From assembly GCA_964393115.1 (NCBI GenBank), contig CAYMST010000028.1:1-27031 (forward strand): 27,031 bases of DNA. Reading direction: 5' to 3'. The DNA comes from CAYMST01 sp964393115. Its GTDB lineage: Bacteria; Bacteroidota; Bacteroidia; Cytophagales; Cyclobacteriaceae. Positions 15,342 through 23,586 of the stretch are shown here, one piece after another. The notes below the pieces were generated by a model. It was not told where the DNA came from. It saw only the letters and a program-made list of their open reading frames with translations, and searched no databases. Position 1 is the first letter of the stretch. Each line of letters opens with the position of its first letter. The translations under genes were made by a program, and so were the position numbers.

Positions 15342-16673
15342 ATGAATAAATTTTTGATAGCCCTCACATTGGTATGTGTACTCTTTTCAGTTCAGGCCAA
15401 GGAAAAAAGGAAGGTAGTTGATATCACATACATTGAGAAAAACACGCATGCGATTTACGAAGCAGACCATATTTACTTAGGGTTTGCTATTCATTTTAGC
15501 AAAGGTAAACCGAGAAAAACTAGAGGAGTTGCCAGAGGAATGTATTCTTGGAATAAGCTGGACGTCTCAGTGCAAAATGGTACGTTTAAAGACGGTATTT
15601 TATCTTATGACTTAAACGAGTTGTGGTTAAACCAAGAAAGTGTTGCTCCGGAGATAACTGTTAAGGTTACTTCAAGAAAAAATCCAGAGGTCACCAGAAC
15701 CTTTGTTTTTGAAATTCCTAAGATTAAATCTGTCGAGGTAAAACCTCATGTGGCGATAACCTCAAAGCACTATATGCCGCCCTACACTGCATTTATGCAC
15801 TTAGACAATGGCAGTAGTCTTTCCATACCCAAAGAGACGGAATACTTATTCATTCAGCCAAAACTAGAATATATTGGGAGTAGCACTTACCAAGGAATAA
15901 GCATCCCTGACTCAGCATATCTAAGAGGGACTTCTGATTACTTCCGAGTGTCAACCGCTAAAGACTTAATGGCTATAGACTATTCTTTGGTCCAAACATT
16001 CGATTTTTCGGGGAGAAGTGGCGCAGATGGCTACAGCGGGGCAAATGGTGCAGATTATGGACGCTACAGTTGTGATGGTGAAAGAGGCGGAGACGGTGGA
16101 GATGGGTACAATGGCGAGGATGGTGAGGACGTTACGCTGTATATTGATAAAATAGCTCGCAAATACGATGACTTGATAGCACTATCTATTTCAAGTAAGC
16201 ATACTAAAAAAGGCCCTTATATAATTAATCCCTCTACAAGTCAAATTTTAATAAATGCTTGTGGAGGAAACGGCGGGAATGGTGGCGCCGGCGGCTGTGG
16301 TGGCGATGGAGCCGACGAAACTAGCGATCGGGCAGCGGGCAGCGGTGGCACAGGCGGTACAGGTGGTACAGGCGGCGATGGTGGTCATGGCGGTACCATA
16401 ACTATTAAAGGCGACTCTCAATCGCTAAAATTTTTCGAAGAAGTCAAGAGCAGTTCATTTGCTTTTCGAAATTACGGTGGTCAAGGAGGTAAAAAAGGTT
16501 CGGGAGGGTATGACGGAGACGATGGTGAATGCTCAGGTGGAGGAAGTGCGTTCTTGAATTTTTTGTCGGCTGTGACGAGGCTGATTCGTTCACCGGGTAA
16601 CCCGGGATATAAAGGAGGAAAGGGGGCTATTCACTATGTGGAAACAGATGCTCTCCAGAATAGTGTTAAGTGA
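15342..16673 (+). CDS. Exported glycine-triplet-rich protein, unknown function (443 aa)
   Basis: The ATG at 15342 is preferred over the ATG at 15306 because it directly opens a signal peptide (MNKFLIALTLVCVLFSVQA, then KEKR). The first about 220 mature residues are ordinary, beta-rich and unrecognised. They are followed by three glycine-rich blocks: a collagen-like G-x-x stretch near 16003-16140 (GRSGADGYSGANGAD), a GGx stretch near 16258-16395 (GGTGGTGGTGGDGGHGG), and a third near 16470-16545. A last short one contains GNPGYKGGKGA. Short ordinary segments such as ITIKGDSQSLKFFEEV separate the blocks, as if glycine loops were inserted in a beta scaffold. Several Cys lie inside the glycine blocks. 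There is no T9SS domain or lipobox, so it is probably periplasmic or secreted by another route. I do not recognise the family. Confidence 0.75.
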   Translation: MNKFLIALTLVCVLFSVQAKEKRKVVDITYIEKNTHAIYEADHIYLGFAIHFSKGKPRKTRGVARGMYSWNKLDVSVQNGTFKDGILSYDLNELWLNQESVAPEITVKVTSRKNPEVTRTFVFEIPKIKSVEVKPHVAITSKHYMPPYTAFMHLDNGSSLSIPKETEYLFIQPKLEYIGSSTYQGISIPDSAYLRGTSDYFRVSTAKDLMAIDYSLVQTFDFSGRSGADGYSGANGADYGRYSCDGERGGDGGDGYNGEDGEDVTLYIDKIARKYDDLIALSISSKHTKKGPYIINPSTSQILINACGGNGGNGGAGGCGGDGADETSDRAAGSGGTGGTGGTGGDGGHGGTITIKGDSQSLKFFEEVKSSSFAFRNYGGQGGKKGSGGYDGDDGECSGGGSAFLNFLSAVTRLIRSPGNPGYKGGKGAIHYVETDALQNSVK

Positions 16674-16775
16674 TATTATTGTGGTTTACCCAAAGATGCC
16701 AACTGCCTTCTATGGGATACTATCGGCGTATATATTCATCATGCTAATAGCAATTAGTCCTTTTTAGGCCAAAAT

Positions 16776-16813
16776 AAAAAGGGAGGAGAAATTTGTGTTC
16801 CCTTCCCTTTTTT
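16776..16813. terminator. Bidirectional terminator between convergent genes
   Basis: An A-run and GGGAGGAGAA pair imperfectly with TTCCCTTCCC and a T-run. With As on one side and Ts on the other, it serves both the plus-strand gene ending at 16673 and the minus-strand gene ending at 16870. Confidence 0.8.
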
Positions 16814-16869
16814 ATTGTCGTATCCAATCAATGAAATGAAAATCCCAGCTCTTAGAGCAAACTTTGATT

Positions 16870-18744
16870 TTACTCTTTGACTTCGGTCAATGTCTTAATC
16901 TGTTTCTCCAAATCATCTACTCTTTGGTTTAGAGCCTTGTTGTTCTGATTCTCCTCTATCAAGTATAATGTCAATTCTTCTATCTTTTGTAAAAGCTTAG
17001 CGTTCATTTCGCCTAACTCAATACCATTTTTTGATACTTCTTCTTCTGATGGTATCTCCGGCAAATGCCCATTCTCAATAATGTGTTTTTTCACTTCGTC
17101 TAGAGACCTAAGTTCATACCCTTCGTCAAAAACAAAATCAGCCCATCCAGTCTCACACTTGATTCTTTTAGCCCTAATAGCGCCATTAACAGACAGCTTG
17201 AAGTTTGGGTCAAGATCAGTTGCTCCGATGCCGATATTACCATATTTATCGATGCGCATGCGTTCTTCGATAGGATTATTAAACCCTGAGGACGTAGAAA
17301 ACGCTAAATAGGAGTCGTTATGACCATTTGCAACAAGCTTTAATTGCGCTTTAGCTTTCCCATCGTTGGTAATTAGAAAACCTACTTCTTTGTCGTTTGT
17401 TTCACCTTTTGCTACGATTGATACTCTTTCAGAGGCTAAATTCTCCTCATTAGATATGACAAAGGTATTCACCTTTAATTCACCATTCATTTGTAGCTTA
17501 GACTGAGGGTCTATCATGTCATTCCCAATCCCGATATTTCCATTTTGTTTAATAGTCAGTCTGGTAGAAAGACTTGAACCATTTCCGGTTTGAAAACGTA
17601 TGTCGTTGTTTTTAGATGTTCCTGCAGCTCTATTTCGGATATAAAATACATGATCACCATTCTCATCTTCGTCTTGGTTGTAGTCTAAGAAGCCATCATT
17701 ATCCTCAACACGCAAATTAAAATGCTCGTCTTCATCCCTACCCATTTTAACACTATTTGTTAAAGTGCCACTGTAAAACTGAGCGTTCTGACCCTGTACA
17801 TTAAAATGAGTGTTTAATACCGTGGTTCCGATGCCGATATTACCATTTTTATCGATGCGCATGCGTTCTTCGATAGGATTATTAAACCCTGAGGATGTAG
17901 AAAACGCTAAATAGGAGTCGTTATGACCATTTGCAGCAAGCTTAAACTGTGCTTTGGCCTTCCCGTCGTTAGTAATTAGGAAACCTACTTCTTTGTCGTT
18001 TGTTTCGCCTTTTGCTACGATTGATACTCTTTCAGATGCTAAATTCTCCTCATTGGAAATGACAAAGGTATTCACCCTTAATTCACCATTCATTTGTAGT
18101 TTAGAATGTGGGTCTACCATGTCATTCCCAATCCCGATATTTCCATTTTCTTTAATGGTTAGCTTGGTAGATAGGCTTGAACCATTTCCGGTTTGAAAAC
18201 GTATGTCGTTGTTTTTAGATGTTCCTGCAGCTCTATTTCGGATATAAAATACATGATCACCATTCTCATCTTCGTCTTGGTTGTAGTCTAAGAAGCCATC
18301 ATTATCCTCAACACGCAAATTAAAATGCTCGTCTTCATTCCTACCCATTCTAACACTGTTAGTTAGAGTACCACTGTAAAACTGAGCGTTCTGACCCTTT
18401 ACATTAAAATGTGCATTTAGTATCCCCGTTCCTATACCTACTTTCCCATAAGGGTCAATTACCATTCTTGTTTTTAAATCTTCAGCAGAAGAACTCGTTT
18501 TCAAGTAAATGTTGGAATGGTGTTGGTTATTGTTTTCAATTTCAATTTCTCCCCTCAACTTGTTGTCGTTAGCTACCCCCAGTCTTAGGGTTCGATATTC
18601 TCCTAACCCTCGCAATAAATAAGCCCCCCATTCTCCTTCAGAAGGATTGTCCGGAAAGTCCGCTTCATCGCTATTTCGTACTTGCGCCTGTGTAACTCCT
18701 AGCGTTACGATGAATAGTAACAAAGTTATATGATAGTTCTTCAT
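16870..18744 (-). CDS. Exported tail-fibre-like 'GIG' repeat protein with NGHLPEIPS C-terminus (624 aa)
   Basis: A signal peptide (MKNYHITLLLFIVTLGVTQA) is followed by repeating short segments of the type NGNIGIG....P..KL...G, the Bacteroidota 'GIG' stalk repeats that resemble phage tail fibres. The C-terminal part has KCETGWADFVFDEGYELRSL, then NGHLPEIPSEEEV and GEMNAKLLQKIEEL, and ends in a coiled coil (about residues 575-620). This C-terminus is common in Bacteroidota surface proteins and resembles the intramolecular chaperone end of fibre proteins, but I see no peptidase S74 catalytic motif. It is probably a trimeric fibrous surface protein. About 200 residues (roughly 107-508) are present twice in tandem at high identity. 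The gene lies 59 bases downstream of the beta-barrel gene on the same strand and has its own possible -7 element. Confidence 0.82.
   Translation of the reverse strand: MKNYHITLLLFIVTLGVTQAQVRNSDEADFPDNPSEGEWGAYLLRGLGEYRTLRLGVANDNKLRGEIEIENNNQHHSNIYLKTSSSAEDLKTRMVIDPYGKVGIGTGILNAHFNVKGQNAQFYSGTLTNSVRMGRNEDEHFNLRVEDNDGFLDYNQDEDENGDHVFYIRNRAAGTSKNNDIRFQTGNGSSLSTKLTIKENGNIGIGNDMVDPHSKLQMNGELRVNTFVISNEENLASERVSIVAKGETNDKEVGFLITNDGKAKAQFKLAANGHNDSYLAFSTSSGFNNPIEERMRIDKNGNIGIGTTVLNTHFNVQGQNAQFYSGTLTNSVKMGRDEDEHFNLRVEDNDGFLDYNQDEDENGDHVFYIRNRAAGTSKNNDIRFQTGNGSSLSTRLTIKQNGNIGIGNDMIDPQSKLQMNGELKVNTFVISNEENLASERVSIVAKGETNDKEVGFLITNDGKAKAQLKLVANGHNDSYLAFSTSSGFNNPIEERMRIDKYGNIGIGATDLDPNFKLSVNGAIRAKRIKCETGWADFVFDEGYELRSLDEVKKHIIENGHLPEIPSEEEVSKNGIELGEMNAKLLQKIEELTLYLIEENQNNKALNQRVDDLEKQIKTLTEVKE
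17222..17824 (-). repeat. 603-bp internal tandem repeat, second copy in protein order
   Basis: Aligns with 17825-18427 at a constant offset of 603 bases (201 codons, in frame). About 160 consecutive bases (17573-17735) are identical to 18176-18338, and the rest differs at scattered positions. The protein is nearly the same in both copies, for example FNVQGQNAQ versus FNVKGQNAQ. Confidence 0.93.
17825..18427 (-). repeat. 603-bp internal tandem repeat, first copy in protein order
   Basis: Partner of 17222-17824. Its ends fall within the short GIG motifs, which may have served as the crossover points for unequal recombination. Confidence 0.93.
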
Positions 18745-18766
18745 GTTATTGACTTTAAATCCCTTA

Positions 18767-18774
18767 CAAAGGTA
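18767..18774 (-). promoter_or_regulatory. Possible -7 element for the 'GIG' repeat protein
   Basis: On the minus strand this reads TACCTTTG, a match to TAnnTTTG, 22 bases before the ATG at 18744. About 20 bases further up is GTTTT, a weak -33 box. If real, the gene is transcribed separately from the upstream exporter unit with a very short leader. Confidence 0.35.
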
Positions 18775-18803
18775 TGATCAGCAATCCTTAGATTAAAACT
18801 ATT

Positions 18804-20030
18804 CTAAAAAAACCTTGATAGTGTAAAGTCGATAAAACTATCATCACGTATAAAGAAAGCAAATTCCGAAGCATCTACGTCGGTGAAGAATCTTGCTTCT
18901 AAATTGGCGCTGTAGTTGTTGCCAATTCTTCTTTGTGCCTCAACGAAATACAGTTTGGTAGTTCGCTTATAATCAAATATACCTCCTGCCAGAAACTGAG
19001 TGTCCTGTGTGTCATTAAAGCCTAGTCTCAGTCCGGTGAAGATGTCACTTTGAAGCCCTGAGAAGGCATTATTCCCCCTGTCATCATAAAGATACTCTCC
19101 AAGTAGACCAATATCGACTCCGGATCCACCAACATTACCAAATGTATATTCAAACCCAGTTGCCAGAGCGAACATGTCCTGAAACTTGTTTCTTCTGACT
19201 ATCGATTCCAACTTCCAAAGAACTGGTCCAGTAGTCACCTGAACCTCAACCCCGGTTTGATTTATAATCCCGTATATGGGATCAAATGCTGATAAATCTG
19301 CGATAATTGGCTCTCTTCCGACGCCGTAGAAATGTGATATGGCAAAGTCTACTTTCCCAATATAGTGCGAATATCTTCCGGCAAAAGAAGGTCTGAATTC
19401 CTCTAAGTCATCATCTTGAAAGTCAATATCACGACTATCAAAAGCAAGCGGTACAGGTATGGTGTCGCTACCAAAGCGAAGCCGCCCTTTGATGCCTGGG
19501 AAAACAACTTTTCTATAGTAGGGGAGTGCGAACAAGTCAAACGTTCCGAGTTTGGTGAATTGCGAGAAGTGCACCATCATCTCACCAAGCTTTTGCTCTC
19601 CATCAAAGCTTTCTACTACGTCTGTTTGGTTAATGATGTCAACCAAATGTGCAGACTCAGTTTTCCCCCAATATATTTTTTTAAGCCCTATGCTTAGTTC
19701 ACTATTCTCCTTTACCCCTTGCCAATATAGCTCGCGAATATCCCAGTGTGTCCGTCTATTGTCATGCTGATCCAATCGGGCAAATCCCTTAAAGTTTAGT
19801 GTTTGGTTACCATCGGCCCACTCTACGAAAAACTCAGGTGTAATAGCGGCCGATAGATAATTTCGCTCCTGTCCTACGTATCTGCCTTCTTTGAAGAAAT
19901 AACGTTCACTTCCCTCTAGCTCTAAAGAAAACTCTTTGTAAGGTTTCTGGGAGAAGGTAACGGTAGACAACGAAAGAAATAAGGAAAGACATACCCATCT
20001 GATGAGCGCAGTACTGTTGATGCTGATCAT
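18804..20030 (-). CDS. Outer-membrane beta-barrel protein, DUF1302-like (408 aa)
   Basis: A signal peptide (residues 1-27, ending TVTFS, then QKPYKEF) is followed by a sequence rich in alternating beta strands, ending FIDFTLSRFF. A C-terminal aromatic residue is the usual BAM signal for outer-membrane barrels. The segment IRELYWQGVKENSELSIGL with KKIYWGKTESAHLVDIINQTD resembles the DUF1302 family, whose genes in proteobacteria sit beside a LolA-like or DUF1329 gene and an RND/MMPL exporter; the same set of neighbours occurs here. It is probably the outer-membrane end of a transenvelope export path. The gap to the upstream LolA-like gene is 76 bases and contains a perfect hairpin. The assignment to the exact barrel family is tentative; the barrel character is clear. 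Confidence 0.78.
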   Translation of the reverse strand: MISINSTALIRWVCLSLFLSLSTVTFSQKPYKEFSLELEGSERYFFKEGRYVGQERNYLSAAITPEFFVEWADGNQTLNFKGFARLDQHDNRRTHWDIRELYWQGVKENSELSIGLKKIYWGKTESAHLVDIINQTDVVESFDGEQKLGEMMVHFSQFTKLGTFDLFALPYYRKVVFPGIKGRLRFGSDTIPVPLAFDSRDIDFQDDDLEEFRPSFAGRYSHYIGKVDFAISHFYGVGREPIIADLSAFDPIYGIINQTGVEVQVTTGPVLWKLESIVRRNKFQDMFALATGFEYTFGNVGGSGVDIGLLGEYLYDDRGNNAFSGLQSDIFTGLRLGFNDTQDTQFLAGGIFDYKRTTKLYFVEAQRRIGNNYSANLEARFFTDVDASEFAFFIRDDSFIDFTLSRFF

Positions 20031-20067
20031 TTGTGACTCAATAACTTTAATTATTTATTATAAATGC

Positions 20068-20092
20068 AAAGAGCTGCCAATAGCAGCTCTTT
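20068..20092. promoter_or_regulatory. Intercistronic hairpin, 10-bp perfect stem
   Basis: AAAGAGCTGC (20068-20077), loop CAATA, GCAGCTCTTT (20083-20092). On the minus (transcribed) strand no long U-run follows directly, so it is unlikely to be a strong terminator. It could lower expression of the barrel gene or protect the 3' end of the upstream message. On the plus strand AGTTTTTC follows, so it could stop antisense transcription. Confidence 0.55.
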
Positions 20093-20106
20093 AGTTTTTC
20101 ACTAAG

Positions 20107-20892
20107 TTATCGTCCTGCTCGCATGAGTGCGTTTTGGGTGAAGTCAGAGTCTTTTATGCCGGTTTTAAAAGCATAGTTGGAGAACACTAGTGTGGTAGAC
20201 TTGTTAGACTGATGATTGACCATTTCTAATTTACCCGCTCTCCAAAATTTATCAATATAAATCTGGTAGTCCTTTGAAGTAAGGGTCTTGAGTAAGCTGT
20301 TCTTGCGGTCATAGAACTCCACTTTCTCCTGACGGTAGTTGTCTTTGTTCCAATAAACCACCTGTCTTGTATAGCCAGACTTAGGGTCAGTTGGAAATCG
20401 CTCGACTACATGACAAGGAACACCGTTAGCATCTGCTTCCTTGATATACTTATACGTGTATTTCTCTACTTCTTGGGAAGAAAGATCTTCATACGCAAAT
20501 TCACTACCCATAAATGGCCCTGACTTGTTATCCGAAGATATTCGCTTCACACGTTTCAAAGCTGGTAAGTAAAGCCATTGATCATCCGGGCCGTCTCTAT
20601 GTGTAAAAGTCAATGTTGCAGTGCCTTTCACGTCCCTTGGTGTTGAGAATATAACCAATGACTTGTCGCCATCCGTTTCTTGCTCCAAGGTTTTATTCTG
20701 AAGTTCTCGAGTAGTTTCCTGCCCTTGTTTGTTTCTCAATATCATCTTAAGGTTTGATTGAGTACTTTCAAACCCTTGATCAGCTTGATCCGCTAATTTT
20801 GCGATTTCAAGTCCTTTAGCCTCTGGCGACTGTGCCAGGCTGGTATTATACATGACTAAAATAGCCAGAAGAAATGATGTGATAAATTTCAT
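20107..20892 (-). CDS. Periplasmic LolA-like outer-membrane lipoprotein-sorting protein, PF17131 type (261 aa)
   Basis: A signal peptide (MKFITSFLLAILVMYNTSLA, then QSPEAKG) is followed by a LolA-fold protein with the marks of PF17131. These are STPRDVKGTATLTF, DDQWLYLPALKRVKRI, a GPFMGSEFAYEDLS segment, and YTRQVVYWNKDNYRQEKVEF. The family has the half-barrel fold of LolA/LolB, which binds acyl chains. Members are usually encoded next to RND/MMPL exporters, as here, rather than in the lipoprotein pathway proper. It probably carries a hydrophobic substrate across the periplasm from the exporter to the barrel. It begins 28 bases after the exporter stop codon, so the two are co-transcribed. The substrate cannot be read from sequence. 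Confidence 0.9.
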   Translation of the reverse strand: MKFITSFLLAILVMYNTSLAQSPEAKGLEIAKLADQADQGFESTQSNLKMILRNKQGQETTRELQNKTLEQETDGDKSLVIFSTPRDVKGTATLTFTHRDGPDDQWLYLPALKRVKRISSDNKSGPFMGSEFAYEDLSSQEVEKYTYKYIKEADANGVPCHVVERFPTDPKSGYTRQVVYWNKDNYRQEKVEFYDRKNSLLKTLTSKDYQIYIDKFWRAGKLEMVNHQSNKSTTLVFSNYAFKTGIKDSDFTQNALMRAGR

Positions 20893-20920
20893 TATGTTTC
20901 GTTTTCGTGTTTTCTAAAAT

Positions 20921-23314
20921 TTAAACTGTAGCCAACTCCGGTGATTGTGCTTCTTCCGCACGCTCATCTTTTTCATCTTGCTTTCGCTTTGTTCTAAAGA
21001 GTATCAACATCGCTGGTAGCATGAAGAAGTCTAGTACCAGTGCTAAAGCGATGATTAACCCCGTAATTTTAGCCATGTCAGAGTTCAGACCAAAATTAGA
21101 CTGTGCCAATACTAAGAAACCCGCTATGAGCACTACACTAGTTACGACAAGCGCTTGTCCTACTGTGGAGAAAGCATATCGAACTGAGTCTTCAGGGGAA
21201 AGTCCTAGCTCTCTTCGGGCTCTTAGATACTTTGATAAGTAGTGAACCGTATCGTCCACAATGATCCCTAGCGTCATACCGAATACAATAGAAATCCCTG
21301 TATTGATGTAGCCATAGAACAATCCCCACATACCCAAACCTGCAATGACAGGAGTAATATTTGGGATGAGGCTTATAAACCCAAACTTCGCGCTTCTAAT
21401 GGCTATGCCGAGCACGATGGAAATTAAAAGTATGGCAACTCCAGTGCCTGAAATCATACTTAAAATTTGTCTTTTGGATAAATGTGCGAACATCATGGTG
21501 CTACTCACCGCTTCAGTATGCATATATTCAGGAGTATTCTCTTTCAACCATGTTTTTGACATTTCTGCCAACTCTAACATTCGCTTAGTAGGGATGTTGT
21601 TGATGGTGACGATAACTCTTGTTTCTGATTTGTCCACATTGACCTGATTATTCAAGTCTAAACCATATGGCAACGACATCTCATACAAGAATAAGAATTG
21701 AGCAGCCTCTTCACGAGTATCAGGGATTTTGAAATACTTCAGGCTATCTCCATGCATCGACTTATTTACATGACGCATAACATCTGTGAAGGCATTGACA
21801 TGGATAACTTCAGGGTTAGTATACAACCATGTTTCAAATTCCTTTAGCTTCTGTAGATATTCTGGATCATTCACTCCTCCTGGTTCGGATGCTTTGAGTG
21901 CATATTCTTGTGTGTATATGCCAGTTAAGTTATCACTGATATGATCTGTGTCTGTTCTGAATGTAATGGTCTTACTAAAGTATTTGACAAACTCGTCATT
22001 GAGTTCATTTTGAAATGTCAAGAAAGAGGTGACTATAATAAACCCTGCACTCGCTAACACAACAGGACGCTTATAAGCAATTACAAACTCAGCAAGTCTT
22101 TCTAGAATTGGTGTTTTCCCCTCTTTTTCTTCCCTGGCTTTAACCCAAACAGGAAGAGCCGAAAGCATGGCAGGAAGAAGTGTTACGGAGAACAAGAATG
22201 CTGCGGTCATACCTATTGAAGTCAAGTTGCCCAAGTCTCTAAATGGAGGAGAGTCACTGGTATTCATGGATAAGAAACCGATGACAGTGGTCAAACTGGT
22301 AATGAAAACAGGCATGAAGTTTACACGAAGGCTTTCCACGATCGCCTCATTTTTTGTCAGACCCTTTCGCATGCCTTGAATAAAGGTGATCAGTATATGA
22401 ATACTATCGGCGACGGCAAGCGTTAAGATAATCTGAATAAAAGATGCAGACGGAGGAGTCAGTTGGATACCAAGTGTTGCTCCAAGTCCCATTGTTGAGG
22501 CGATAGAGAAAATGATGACTAGTATAGCTGCAAATAGACCACTAAATGTTCTCGTAGATATCAGTATAGAGATGAAAACGATGAGAAACATCAAAGGAAT
22601 TAAAGTGGTAACGTCTCCTTCTGAAGCTTCAAAAAATGCATTGTTCATCATAACCAGACCGGACAAGTAAGTCTTTAGTTCTGGGTTTTCCTTTTCCAGT
22701 TGATCAGTAAGCTCAACTACAAACTTTTTAATTTCCTTTTGCTCAACATCTGAAGCATCATCCGGTAGGCGAACTGTAATATTGATGGCTGTAGTAGTGG
22801 CATCTTTGTTGACGAGTCTGTTGACTATTCGACTATCTTCGATAGCAATTCGCTTGAGCTTTTCAAGTTCCGCCGAGCTTTTATCTAGCGCACCGCTTAC
22901 AAAGTCGTCTACATAAAGATCATCATTTACTGCTCGCGTGTATTGAAAATTAGTTACCGCATCTACTCTACTGGAATAGGGCGTCTGCCAAGCCTCTTTA
23001 GTGGCTTTTTCAACTGCAGCCAGTGTTTTTGCATCGAAAATTGAACTCCCGTCCTTTTTTTCGATCATGATAAAGACATTGTCGTCTTTGGTGTACGTGT
23101 TTTGCAAGGCATCGTACGCGAGCAACTGTGGGTTGTCTTTGCTGAAAAACACATGATAATCTCCATTGAATTTCATCAGGCCTCCACTTGCTGCTCCAAT
23201 AAATACTACGAGCGAAGCTGCGATGACCAACCATTTACGTTTAATGATTGCCTGTCCCCAGCGTTCTCCAAATTGCCGCGAACCTTCTTTTAACTTATTA
23301 GTTGAACTTGCCAT
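20921..23314 (-). CDS. RND superfamily exporter, MMPL/COG1033 type (797 aa)
   Basis: The protein has two similar halves, each with a single membrane helix, a large periplasmic loop and a cluster of helices. TM1 is near residues 28-47, the first loop about 50-225, the first TM cluster about 235-435, the second loop about 440-625 and the last TM cluster about 630-780. Conserved acidic residues lie in TM4 (LAVADSIHIL, D303) and TM10 (GIIVDDTVHYL, D687/D688), where RND proteins carry their proton-relay residues. The length of about 800 aa and the D-x-IH / DD-x-VH signatures fit the 'predicted exporter' MMPL group, not the roughly 1000-aa AcrB type. No membrane-fusion adaptor or TolC gene is nearby. 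The charged C-terminal tail is cytoplasmic. It is the first gene of the unit and divergent from a MarR gene. The substrate is probably lipid-like or hydrophobic (inference). Confidence 0.93.
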   Translation of the reverse strand: MASSTNKLKEGSRQFGERWGQAIIKRKWLVIAASLVVFIGAASGGLMKFNGDYHVFFSKDNPQLLAYDALQNTYTKDDNVFIMIEKKDGSSIFDAKTLAAVEKATKEAWQTPYSSRVDAVTNFQYTRAVNDDLYVDDFVSGALDKSSAELEKLKRIAIEDSRIVNRLVNKDATTTAINITVRLPDDASDVEQKEIKKFVVELTDQLEKENPELKTYLSGLVMMNNAFFEASEGDVTTLIPLMFLIVFISILISTRTFSGLFAAILVIIFSIASTMGLGATLGIQLTPPSASFIQIILTLAVADSIHILITFIQGMRKGLTKNEAIVESLRVNFMPVFITSLTTVIGFLSMNTSDSPPFRDLGNLTSIGMTAAFLFSVTLLPAMLSALPVWVKAREEKEGKTPILERLAEFVIAYKRPVVLASAGFIIVTSFLTFQNELNDEFVKYFSKTITFRTDTDHISDNLTGIYTQEYALKASEPGGVNDPEYLQKLKEFETWLYTNPEVIHVNAFTDVMRHVNKSMHGDSLKYFKIPDTREEAAQFLFLYEMSLPYGLDLNNQVNVDKSETRVIVTINNIPTKRMLELAEMSKTWLKENTPEYMHTEAVSSTMMFAHLSKRQILSMISGTGVAILLISIVLGIAIRSAKFGFISLIPNITPVIAGLGMWGLFYGYINTGISIVFGMTLGIIVDDTVHYLSKYLRARRELGLSPEDSVRYAFSTVGQALVVTSVVLIAGFLVLAQSNFGLNSDMAKITGLIIALALVLDFFMLPAMLILFRTKRKQDEKDERAEEAQSPELATV

Positions 23315-23359
23315 GAATTGGTTATAAACGTTTTGTAAAAGATGTTTTGCTTGTCAAAT

Positions 23360-23376
23360 ATTTCGAGATCCGAAAT
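23360..23376. promoter_or_regulatory. Candidate MarR operator 1 (inverted repeat)
   Basis: ATTTCG-AGATC-CGAAAT is a perfect 6-bp inverted repeat with a 5-base spacer, 46 bases upstream of the exporter start. It shares 15 of 16 bases with the second site at 23420-23435. MarR dimers bind short palindromes of this size in the promoter shared with their target. Confidence 0.6.
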
Positions 23377-23418
23377 TATGTAACTTTTGGGTTATTGCAA
23401 ACGTTTCGAATGAAATAA

Positions 23419-23435
23419 TTTTCGAAATCCGAAAT
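23419..23435. promoter_or_regulatory. Candidate MarR operator 2 (inverted repeat)
   Basis: TTTCG-AAATC-CGAAA (23420-23434) repeats operator 1, including the spacer, with one difference; the two sites start 59 bases apart. A weaker related motif, TTTCGAATGAAA, lies just before it at 23404-23415. It sits about 40 bases upstream of a possible -7 element of the MarR gene, so the regulator could control both directions. Confidence 0.6.
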
Positions 23436-23473
23436 ATTTATTTTTTGAAACATTTAGTTTCCGGAACGTTGTG

Positions 23474-23481
23474 TAGATTTG
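23474..23481 (+). promoter_or_regulatory. Possible -7 element for the MarR gene
   Basis: TAGATTTG matches TAnnTTTG and lies 105 bases before the MarR start. No clean TTTG -33 box is found at the usual distance. It implies a leader of about 100 bases. Confidence 0.3.
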
Positions 23482-23586
23482 AGGTTTGGATATTGTTTTT
23501 AAACAAAAAACACATGTTAATTAGCTGGAATAGATATGAGTCATTGGCTAAATAAAGCAGTTTGTATAAGAAATTAATAGTGGAAT

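Noticed and set aside
16870..18744. Prophage tail fibre
   Set aside because: The protein resembles tail fibres, but it has a signal peptide, a Bacteroidota-type C-terminus and no phage genes around it.
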